Source: Calothrix sp. PCC 6303
Lineage (GTDB): Bacteria > Cyanobacteriota > Cyanobacteriia > Cyanobacteriales > Nostocaceae
Direction of reading: 5' to 3'
DNA: 55,337 bases
NCBI RefSeq assembly: GCF_000317435.1
Contig: NC_019752.1
Location: 1 to 55,337 of the forward strand
Every line of letters begins with the position of its first letter. The stretch's first letter is position 1. Shown one piece after another: positions 34,332-41,294 of the stretch. The translations under genes and the position numbers were made by a program. A model generated the notes under the pieces. The model did not search any database and was not told the origin of the DNA. It saw nothing but the letters and a program-made list of their open reading frames with translations.

Positions 34332-35620
34332 GACGCACAAAAGCCAGTCAACCCCTCAAAAGCAAAATTCAAGTTCCTTGGGACACCACAGGCATCAAAA
34401 ATGCCGATTCTTCCCAGACCATCCCATTAGACCAGATTCATCTGCCACCAACCCAACCTCGTCGTTATTTCGACTCAGAGGCATTAAAGCAGCTAACCGA
34501 ATCCATCAGACAGCATGGTATCCTCCAACCCCTATTGGTACGCCTCATAGGTGGGGAAAAACACGAATTAGTTGCAGGAGAACGTCGCTATCGTGCCGCC
34601 AAGGAAATTGGATTAAAAGAAGTCCCCGTCGTCATCAGAGAATTAGACGACAACGCCGCTTTTCAACTGGCACTGATAGAGAACTTATTGCGAGAAGACC
34701 TTAACCCAGTCGATGAAACGGAAGGTATCCTGCAACTACTAGCTCTCAAACTCAATCGCAGCATTAACGAAATCCCGCCATTACTGCGCCGCTTGCAACA
34801 CGACCGCAAAGCAGCAAGCAAGTCTTCCAATAACGTTATTGGAAAACAGAAATTACCTTCTGAAGACTCTTCCAATAATGTTATTGGAAAGAATAAGGAA
34901 GGGGAATTAGACGCGGACAATAATGTTATTGAAAAGGTTAGTGATGGAGAAAAGGAAGCTTCCAATAACGTTATTGGAAAAAACGAAACCGATAACTTTG
35001 AGGCTGATAATGGCATTATTTCCGAAGATGAAACCGATAAATTGGATGCCGACAATAACGTTATTGGAAAACAGAAAATAGAAGGAGAAGATTCTGATAA
35101 TAATGTTATTGCCAAAGAGAGAGATGGGAAATTCAAGGCTTCCAATAACGTTATTGGAAAAGTTGGAAACGTTACGCAGCCAGACTCAAAGCCAGAAAAT
35201 CCAGAACTAAAAATAGTTGAAGAAGTGTTTGAAGGCTTGGGCTTAATGACCTGGGAATCCTTTGCTAATAACCGCTTGCCCTTGTTAAACCTCCCTGAAG
35301 ACATCCTTGAGGCACTACGAAAAGGTTCTATTGAATATACCAAGGCTAGAGCGATCGCCACTATTCAAGATACTTCGGAGCGCGTTGCCTTTTTAGAACA
35401 AGCCATTAACCAAAACTGGTCTTTAAGCGAAATCAAGCAATATATCAGCGATAATAAAACCCCAAATTCCACCCAAAAAACAGAGTCGAACGACTACAAA
35501 GAGCGTTTTACTGTGGCGACTACCAAGCTGAGAAAATCACCGATTTGGTCAGACCCCAAGAAACGCAAACAGGTAGAAAAATTGCTTATCCAATTGGAGG
35601 CTCTGACAAACGAAGGGTAA
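34328..35620 (+). CDS. parB: ParB centromere-binding protein with in-frame palindromic repeat insert
   Basis: A 430-aa protein. Residues about 28-120 are the ParB/Srx NTPase domain with LPPTQPRRYF, GILQPLLVR, AGERRYRAAKEIG and ENLLREDLNPVDE. An HTH follows (EGILQLLALKLNRSINEIPPLL). Residues about 165-280 are eight 15-residue repeats built on SNNVIGK; related ParBs, as I recall them, have only a short NNVIG/HNVMG-type linker here. The C-terminal HTH half continues with LMTWESFANNRLPLLNLPEDIL and EYTKARAIA. CTP-dependent clamp formation is known for ParB. It is coupled to parA by a 4-bp overlap. The repeats are palindromic in DNA; see the repeat entry. Confidence 0.9.
   Translation: MRRTKASQPLKSKIQVPWDTTGIKNADSSQTIPLDQIHLPPTQPRRYFDSEALKQLTESIRQHGILQPLLVRLIGGEKHELVAGERRYRAAKEIGLKEVPVVIRELDDNAAFQLALIENLLREDLNPVDETEGILQLLALKLNRSINEIPPLLRRLQHDRKAASKSSNNVIGKQKLPSEDSSNNVIGKNKEGELDADNNVIEKVSDGEKEASNNVIGKNETDNFEADNGIISEDETDKLDADNNVIGKQKIEGEDSDNNVIAKERDGKFKASNNVIGKVGNVTQPDSKPENPELKIVEEVFEGLGLMTWESFANNRLPLLNLPEDILEALRKGSIEYTKARAIATIQDTSERVAFLEQAINQNWSLSEIKQYISDNKTPNSTQKTESNDYKERFTVATTKLRKSPIWSDPKKRKQVEKLLIQLEALTNEG
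34825..35159. repeat. Eight 45-bp in-frame repeats carrying a 20-bp palindrome (candidate parS array)
   Basis: 20-bp sites start at 34825, 34870, 34915, 34960, 35005, 35050, 35095 and 35140, exactly 45 bp apart. Three copies are the perfect palindrome TTCCAATAACGTTATTGGAA (34825, 34960, 35140). Copy 34870 differs by one central base. Copies 34915, 35050 and 35095 keep CAATAAYGTTATTG or ATAATGTTAT, and 35005 is degenerate. All are in frame and encode SNNVIGK-type residues. A tandem palindrome array inside parB is best explained as ParB-binding sites, but binding is inferred. Confidence 0.8.
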
Positions 35621-35814
35621 GCGGGACTATAAGCAGATACAGTTTTATTGTCTTATTACTAGAACAAAGAAGCTTTAACTCTGGGTGTCCTGGTCGTTTA
35701 TTTTTATGTGAAGCTTGGGAATTACTCTTCGTTATCTATGTCAAAGCTTCATAATAAATAGAGGAACGTATTTGATTTTCTTCTCCCTCTCCATAAAAAA
35801 ACAGGAGTAACAGG

Positions 35815-36054
35815 ATGAATGTTCACAAAGTAGAAGCTGTTTTAGCTGAAGATGGAACTTTAATACTGCGGGACTTACCTTTTCATGCAGGGGATACTGT
35901 GGAGGTGATTATTCTCGAAGGAAAAGTTCCACAGCAGACTGTTGCATCACCTAATCAACCAGAAACAGACCTTTATCCCCTGCGTGGTAAAGTAGTTCGT
36001 TATGAAGACCCCACTTCCCCAGTCGCTTTGGAAGATTGGGAAGTTTTGCAATGA
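35815..36054 (+). CDS. Antitoxin-like protein (AbrB/VapB-type), toxin lost
   Basis: A 79-aa protein (MNVHKVEAVLAEDGTLILRDLPFHAGDTVEVIIL) with the swapped-hairpin pattern of AbrB-like antitoxins (EDGTLIL...L PFHAGDTVEVII), then a C-terminal toxin-binding tail (YPLRGKVVRYEDPTSPV). AGGAG lies 7 bp before the ATG. Its stop overlaps a start codon (ATGA) that opens a PIN toxin cut to 13 codons. The antitoxin is therefore intact but orphaned, and might neutralise related toxins from other replicons. Confidence 0.75.
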   Translation: MNVHKVEAVLAEDGTLILRDLPFHAGDTVEVIILEGKVPQQTVASPNQPETDLYPLRGKVVRYEDPTSPVALEDWEVLQ

Positions 36055-36092
36055 TTGTACTTGACAGCAACATTATTGACAACTATATATAA
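36051..36092 (+). pseudogene. 13-codon remnant of a PIN-domain toxin
   Basis: ATG 36051 overlaps the antitoxin stop and opens MIVLDSNIIDNYI, then TAA. MIVLDSN is the standard N terminus of VapC proteins, with the first acidic metal ligand. The rest of the toxin is absent. Immediately after, another frame reads NVKNFVENCLLLWDIADKRE...RLS to a stop at about 36164, which may be the tail of an unrelated deleted gene. Confidence 0.7.
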
Positions 36093-36207
36093 ATGTTAAA
36101 AATTTCGTAGAAAACTGTTTATTACTCTGGGATATTGCCGACAAACGAGAAAAAAGATTAAGTTAGGGGAGAGTGCCAGTTAGTACAGTAGTTCCCCTTT
36201 TAATCCC

Positions 36208-39198
36208 ATGCTAGAGTTGGAAAAATTTACCCAGATAATACAAGCCTGGTTAGCGTATATCAGGTTAGAAGAACTGACTCAAGCCGAGGTTGAGCGGGGG
36301 TCGGATGTTTACCCAAAAGTTGTAGACAAGGGAGTGCAGCTTGTTGGGAACAAGCTAATGTTGGATGGCGAAGTATTTAAACAATTCCAGCAACAGCAAC
36401 AAGCAGCAGCCAAGAGAGGAAAACCCAATGATTTTCAAATGGCGATCGCATTCCCGCAAATTTATCTAATTCAGGGAAAGGGGAAGGAACAAAAGCTGAA
36501 ATATCTACCTCTCTTCACGGTTGATATTTCGCCAATTTTCAAAGGCAATTATCGGAAAACTGGCTGGGACTTGACCGAATATGAGTTTCAGCCAGTTGTC
36601 GTTAATTTGATGCGGCTGTATGGGCTAGAGGAAGAGCAAGCCGAATCATTGATAGTCGCGTCGGGAATATTGAAATTTTTAGAAGACACTTTTAAAGGAC
36701 GATTTGCAACCCTGCGGGATTTTATTGACTTGGTAGACTTACCAGACGGGAGATATAAAACTTTTCGCCAACCTTATTTACTGCGCTGCGACTTTACTCC
36801 CTATAATGCCCTGCTCAAACTCGACCTGCAAGGAATCCAACAGCAAATTCAAGAAACACCCCATCCTTGCAACTGGCTAACAGAGACTCACCCCGCAATG
36901 CAATACCTTTTTGGAAAACCGCGTAGTTTACCACCGCAGGTATCGCCCCAACACGAAATAATGTTTTTGGGAGCTTTTCCTTCCCATACTCCCGATGAAT
37001 ATCAAGCATCTGTCCTCAAACACACACAAGAGAATTTACTGACAGCCGTTTGTGGACCACCGGGAACTGGAAAAACAGAAGTGTTTCTGCACCTGGTAGC
37101 ACAGCAAGTAGTTAATCGGGCATTACGACTTGTTCGCGGGGAGGAAGATGGGAATAATTTAATCCTCTTTGCTAGCACCAACAATAGTGCTATTCAAAAA
37201 TTCCTTTCTCGACTGACAGATAAATTTTCTACTGAATCTCCGCACGAAATTCCCATCAAACTTTCTACAGAGCTTTCTACGGAACTTCCAACTGAATTTT
37301 CTACCGAACAGTTTTATCTTCCTGGTGGAAACCAAAGCATTATCCGTCGAGAAACCCTACCAAAACTGCAATCAAGGCAAGACTGGCTGCGAAATACCGA
37401 ATTTAACCCAGATTCTTGGGAACAAGCCAAACTCAAATTTATAAGGGCAGAAAACGAAATTCAACAATTAATAGAGCAAAACCGATTTAATAAAAGCCAA
37501 AAAGCTGTCGATGCAGAAAAGCGATCGCAACTCGATATAGAAATCCAATCCCTCAATAACGATATTGCGGCAAATAATTCCGAGTTACAAGCGCTAACAG
37601 AGGAGCGATCGCGTTTGGGAGATTACGCAAACTTTCCCATATCCGCTTACCAGCAAATAAAAGAGGGATTATCCCAAGCAGAACGGGAACTACCAAAAGA
37701 ATCCGACTCCATCGCCAAACGTGCCTATAACTTGATTAATTTTACAACCGACAAGCTAGTTTTCAAGCGTCTAGCAAATCGGACAAATGCTGCTGTTTTA
37801 AACACCTTGGCTTCCTCTCATCCCTTTCAAATTCCCCTTGACCGCTTGAGCTTAACCACAGTCCAGATGGAGGTTCAGCAAAAACTGGATTGCTTACAAC
37901 AATGGCAAAATTTAAATCAGGAAGTCACTAATATTCAAACCAAACTAACAGCATTAAACAAGCAATTAGAATTAAAACTTTTCAGTTATCAACAAATCCA
38001 AAAACAAATTCAAAATCAACTTGACAATTACCCCCAAGATCATTGGTACAGTAGTTTTTACCGCGACCACCACCCATTGCAACTATCACTATTCCAACAT
38101 GCCTGGGCATTTCTTCATCAAGAAGTTCTTCGACGCAAAGATAGCGTTATTCGAGCATTAGAAACCTATGGCAGCATCTTGACGGGGGACGGGGATGCAT
38201 TGCTCAAACTGGAAACTGACGCGGATGCCATCTACCGCGACTTAAGCTTAATTTTCCCCGTCATTAGCTCCAGTCTGCAATCAATACGTAACATGCTGCC
38301 AATCCTCCAACCCAATAGCGTCAAGCTAGCACTGGTGGATGAAGCAGGTACAACACTCGTACATCAATTATTTCCCTTGCTAGTGCGATCGCAACGGGCA
38401 GTAGTGGCTGGCGACCCCCAACAAATTGAGCCAATTGTCAACCTTTGCGACGATACCATCAAACAATATTTCAAAACCGCCTTTCTGGATATGGGCATGG
38501 CAAACGAAGACTACTATCGTTATGCCCCCACTGCGAAATACACAGCCACCGCTTACCATCGCGCTGCTGGTGCTAGTGGCACAGAATCAGACTTAGGCAA
38601 CGGCATTATCCTCAGAAATCACTACCGTTGTACCCCACCCATTATCCAGTTTTGCAGTCCCAACTATCCCGGTGGTTTGCAAATCCTTTCCAATTACGAT
38701 GAAACTACAACAGTTAAACACCTGCTGGCTTACCACGTTGAGGGAAGCCACTTAAACCACACCAATCCCGAAGAAATCGATGCCGTAGAAACTGCGATCG
38801 CATCTTTACTTCAACAGGGCTATGACCTTGGCGCTACCGATAAATCGAAGACAATTGGAGTGATGTCCCCATTTTCGCAGCAAGCCAATGCCCTGAGATA
38901 TCGACTCACGAATCGTTGGCGAAACTTTTCTTGGGATGATATTGGCACAGTTCACACCTTCCAGGGGGGAGAAAAAGCAGTCATTATTTTATCTGCTTAC
39001 CAGTGCCATAAAGAGCATAGTTTCTGGTTCCTTAACCGCAAGCCTAATCTGCTAAATACCGCCGTTAGTAGGGCAAGGGAATTGTTTGTTTTAGTAGGTA
39101 ATCTCAGGGAACTAGAATTAGCAGGTGGTGAAACCAAGCGGTTAGTCGAACATATTCGGCAACATGGGGAAATGCAAAGTGCTTCGCGAACGACTTAA
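36208..39198 (+). CDS. SF1 (UPF1-like) helicase / AAA ATPase
   Basis: A 996-aa protein. The N-terminal 265 residues are unrecognised. The helicase core has Walker A VCGPPGTGKTE near 283, a long inserted coiled coil (about 410-620), Walker B LALVDEAGT near 710, motif III VVAGDPQQIEP, RNHYRC (motif IV region), GTVHTFQGGE (motif V) and NTAVSRARELFVL (motif VI). This is the UPF1/DNA2 branch of SF1, which unwinds nucleic acid using ATP. It stands alone between an orphan antitoxin and a MITE, without a nuclease partner. Similar proteins occur in defence islands, but no specific system can be named. Confidence 0.85.
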   Translation: MLELEKFTQIIQAWLAYIRLEELTQAEVERGSDVYPKVVDKGVQLVGNKLMLDGEVFKQFQQQQQAAAKRGKPNDFQMAIAFPQIYLIQGKGKEQKLKYLPLFTVDISPIFKGNYRKTGWDLTEYEFQPVVVNLMRLYGLEEEQAESLIVASGILKFLEDTFKGRFATLRDFIDLVDLPDGRYKTFRQPYLLRCDFTPYNALLKLDLQGIQQQIQETPHPCNWLTETHPAMQYLFGKPRSLPPQVSPQHEIMFLGAFPSHTPDEYQASVLKHTQENLLTAVCGPPGTGKTEVFLHLVAQQVVNRALRLVRGEEDGNNLILFASTNNSAIQKFLSRLTDKFSTESPHEIPIKLSTELSTELPTEFSTEQFYLPGGNQSIIRRETLPKLQSRQDWLRNTEFNPDSWEQAKLKFIRAENEIQQLIEQNRFNKSQKAVDAEKRSQLDIEIQSLNNDIAANNSELQALTEERSRLGDYANFPISAYQQIKEGLSQAERELPKESDSIAKRAYNLINFTTDKLVFKRLANRTNAAVLNTLASSHPFQIPLDRLSLTTVQMEVQQKLDCLQQWQNLNQEVTNIQTKLTALNKQLELKLFSYQQIQKQIQNQLDNYPQDHWYSSFYRDHHPLQLSLFQHAWAFLHQEVLRRKDSVIRALETYGSILTGDGDALLKLETDADAIYRDLSLIFPVISSSLQSIRNMLPILQPNSVKLALVDEAGTTLVHQLFPLLVRSQRAVVAGDPQQIEPIVNLCDDTIKQYFKTAFLDMGMANEDYYRYAPTAKYTATAYHRAAGASGTESDLGNGIILRNHYRCTPPIIQFCSPNYPGGLQILSNYDETTTVKHLLAYHVEGSHLNHTNPEEIDAVETAIASLLQQGYDLGATDKSKTIGVMSPFSQQANALRYRLTNRWRNFSWDDIGTVHTFQGGEKAVIILSAYQCHKEHSFWFLNRKPNLLNTAVSRARELFVLVGNLRELELAGGETKRLVEHIRQHGEMQSASRTT

Positions 39199-39203
39199 GT
39201 TTG

Positions 39204-39381
39204 TAGGACTTACGCACTGTACAAACGAATCATCCTGTGTATCAACGTAAATACTTCGTTCCAGGCTTTTAAAAATCACCTTTTGTTGTGAGCGATCGCT
39301 TAGTGGGCAACAGAAAAACAAGCTTTAAGCGCTGAAAGCCATACCTCCTATTTTGATTTTTCTGTCAATGCGTAAGTCCTA
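39204..39381. mobile_element. MITE, 178 bp, with target duplication
   Basis: Perfect 13-bp terminal inverted repeats, TAGGACTTACGCA (39204-39216) and TGCGTAAGTCCTA (39369-39381). Flanking 5-bp direct repeats GTTTG lie at 39199-39203 and 39382-39386. It has no coding capacity. It sits directly after the helicase stop codon. A parent IS with these ends is not in the window. Confidence 0.8.
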
Positions 39382-39566
39382 GTTTGAATGAATTTGTTTC
39401 AATATTTGCGATCGCCTATGACGAAATGAAGCTCATCCCCTACGATGTGCATTTGCATTATCTATCGTGAGGCTTTACTTTCTATGGTGGTTGCTGTTGC
39501 TTATGCTACTACCTACGGCTGGACAAAGCCTACCGACAATATAATATTAGCCCTACAGTCAACCTA

Positions 39567-39693
39567 GCAACTGGGAAAAATCGGGCGGCAAAGCGGAGGG
39601 ATTGGCGCTGCCATGATTAAATATTTTGCCTTATGAAGAATCTTTGGGGCAGTGCCAATCCCCGCCCGATTTAGCGAAGCGTTTTCCAGTTGC
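39567..39693. repeat. 127-bp imperfect hairpin element
   Basis: GCAACTGGGAAAA...CGGGCGG...GGGATTGGCGCTGCC on the left pairs with GGCAGTGCCAATCCC...CCGCCCG...TTTTCCAGTTGC on the right, giving arms of about 45 nt around a short loop. No gene is visible. It could be a structured RNA, a transcription barrier for the convergent genes on either side, or a MITE. Confidence 0.7.
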
Positions 39694-39803
39694 GGAAAAC
39701 TCGTGTATGTCAACAGTAGAAACCAAAATAGTGAGGCTTGAAAATCTCCTATTATTCCCTTTATACAAATTACCCGTAAGTATCGCTTAGTATTGGGAAG
39801 CTT

Positions 39804-40247
39804 TTAAAGCCAAGATTCTAACAGCAAGGCTTGTACCATCTGTATTCTCTGAAAATCGCTATCACCTGAAACAACAGTGAGATTATAGTACAGAGCAGTC
39901 GATGCTATCCACAAATCGTTATCGCTAAAACCTAAATCTTGAACTGTAAAATTTCTGCGCTTTGCTTTATCTTTGGGACCGAAATGTTCGATAATTTCCC
40001 CTTTGAGGCTACCGTAAACATCGGCAACCCCTCCATTAATGGGATAAAGGTCTATGGTTTGTAGAAAAGCTCTGACAAAGCGAAGATTTGCCTCTTGTTG
40101 AGAGGACTTTTGCACCATGTAAAGGAGTTCGCCTTGCACAATAACACTAGTTGCAACCCCGATGCCGATGTGTTCTTGTAACCGACGAACGACGTTTGTT
40201 TCTCCAAAAATAATGCGGCTACAATGATTGGTGTCTATGAGATACAT
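39804..40247 (-). CDS. PIN-domain toxin (VapC-like)
   Basis: A 147-aa protein starting at ATG 40247 (MYLIDTNHCSRIIFG); an upstream in-frame ATG overlaps the antitoxin gene and is less likely. PIN signatures are LIDTNHCS at the N terminus, VQGELLYM near 54, DNDLWIASTAL near 115 and VVSGDSDF near 132. All four acidic positions are present, so it should be an active RNase. The gene starts 2 bp after the antitoxin stop. The combination with a DUF2281-type antitoxin is common in cyanobacteria. Confidence 0.87.
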   Translation of the reverse strand: MYLIDTNHCSRIIFGETNVVRRLQEHIGIGVATSVIVQGELLYMVQKSSQQEANLRFVRAFLQTIDLYPINGGVADVYGSLKGEIIEHFGPKDKAKRRNFTVQDLGFSDNDLWIASTALYYNLTVVSGDSDFQRIQMVQALLLESWL

Positions 40248-40249
40248 TG

Positions 40250-40573
40250 CTAAAATTCTGCCTGAGAACGGGTTTCGTAAACAAGCTGCAAGCACTCTTC
40301 AAAGTCATTCCCTTGCCAAGTTCCCGCAAATTTTAACAAATCTTCTGCTTTTGAACCTCTAAGAATTGGTGTTGCTTCCTTTATTTCAGTTTTACTTTCT
40401 GGTGTTAGAGAGTGACTATCCCCATCAGCAATATCATCTTTTGTTGAAGAATCGCGGGGTGCTTCCTCAGACCTTGTTTTTGTCTTGAGAAAACGTAAAA
40501 AGTCTAGCGTTTCAGCTAGGACAATATCTGGAGAGGATTCAATTTCTTGGAGAAGTTGTTTTTTTATATCCAT
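40250..40573 (-). CDS. Antitoxin of the PIN pair (DUF2281-like)
   Basis: A 107-aa protein starting at ATG 40573 (MDIKKQLLQEIESSPDIVLAETLDFLRFLK, landmarks QLLQEIESSPD and ETLDFLRFLK). An ATG at 40621 would add 16 residues not typical of the family. The helical N terminus is followed by a Ser/Glu-rich linker and the toxin-binding tail ILRGSKAEDLLKFAGTWQGND. This matches cyanobacterial DUF2281-type antitoxins. It is operonic with the PIN toxin. The antitoxin probably represses the shared promoter. Confidence 0.8.
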   Translation of the reverse strand: MDIKKQLLQEIESSPDIVLAETLDFLRFLKTKTRSEEAPRDSSTKDDIADGDSHSLTPESKTEIKEATPILRGSKAEDLLKFAGTWQGNDFEECLQLVYETRSQAEF

Positions 40574-40882
40574 GCCAATTGATGCCGTTATTCGAGTTAG
40601 GCTAATAGTAGTCTCATCCATCTTAAATATACTTGAGTTTTATGGACTTTGCTCAGTCAGCAAAACCCGACCGTAGCGATATTACGGTAACATTTTAGAA
40701 CATTTTTCTCCCCAAGTTATTGATAGGTTCCTCTGGGCGCGTTAAGTACAAATTGACACCGAATAATATACCTCACACTTACTAGAGTCTCGCCTATACA
40801 ACGCTCTAATCAGTAAATATTTAAAGTCCTTTTCATTACTGGGTATTTTCTTGGGTCAAAATTCAAGAACGCTACCTCAGTC
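40574..40882. other. Intergenic region, no gene seen
   Basis: About 310 bp between the antitoxin start and the NACHT partner stop. No coding pattern or strong repeat. It probably holds the toxin-antitoxin promoter and the end of the NACHT operon. Confidence 0.5.
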
Positions 40883-41281
40883 TTAAGAGTTGTTGTGAGG
40901 GTTATTTTTCTCTGCTGTTTCCAACCACTTTTTACCCATCTCAATGGGGATGCCTAGTGGTGGACAAAGCATTTTAATTAGTTCGATTCCACCTACTAAA
41001 ATCGTATCTCTAATGCGCGAATTTGTTTTGACTTCTTCGTTAAATTTATTGACTAGTAGTAATTGCTTTTCGTATTCAGTGGTAGTTGGATTGGTTTGGG
41101 CAAGTTGATTCAATAAATCTTGAATTTCTTTTGCTGCGTCTGCAAGGCTTTGTTTTTGTTCTGGTGCGTAATTGTGTTGAATTCCAATTGCGTGACCTTG
41201 TATTGTAACAGGCGCTGCGTTAACGCTGCCAACAGGTGCATTAAAATTAAGAGTATTTGGGTTGTTTGAAGTTTCTGACAT
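40883..41281 (-). CDS. Small NACHT-partner protein sharing a terminal motif with the NACHT protein
   Basis: A 132-aa protein, second in the NACHT operon (13 bp after it). Residues about 12-40 read FNAPVGSVNAAPVTIQGHAIG...QHN, matching the C-terminal tail of the NACHT protein (FNAPVGNVNTGVVNNQGNQVG...QNN). Then QKQSLADAAKEIQDLLNQLAQT, a helix common in cyanobacterial NACHT-associated proteins, and a hydrophobic C-terminal helix (TILVGGIELIKMLCPPLGIPI). The shared motif suggests templated interaction, as in amyloid-signalling NLR/effector pairs, and the hydrophobic helix could act on membranes. Both are inference. Confidence 0.65.
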   Translation of the reverse strand: MSETSNNPNTLNFNAPVGSVNAAPVTIQGHAIGIQHNYAPEQKQSLADAAKEIQDLLNQLAQTNPTTTEYEKQLLLVNKFNEEVKTNSRIRDTILVGGIELIKMLCPPLGIPIEMGKKWLETAEKNNPHNNS

Positions 41282-41294
41282 GCTTTAATTCCTT

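Noticed and set aside
34825-35159. CRISPR-like regular repeats (20-bp palindromes with 25-bp spacers)
   Set aside because: The whole array stays in the parB reading frame, the intervening segments are related to each other, and no cas genes are nearby.
34663-35361. 232-codon minus-strand frame opposite parB
   Set aside because: It is created by the palindromic repeats, which read open on both strands; parB is clearly the real gene.
35545-35754. 69-codon frame after parB
   Set aside because: It begins inside parB in another frame and has no ribosome-binding site or family resemblance.
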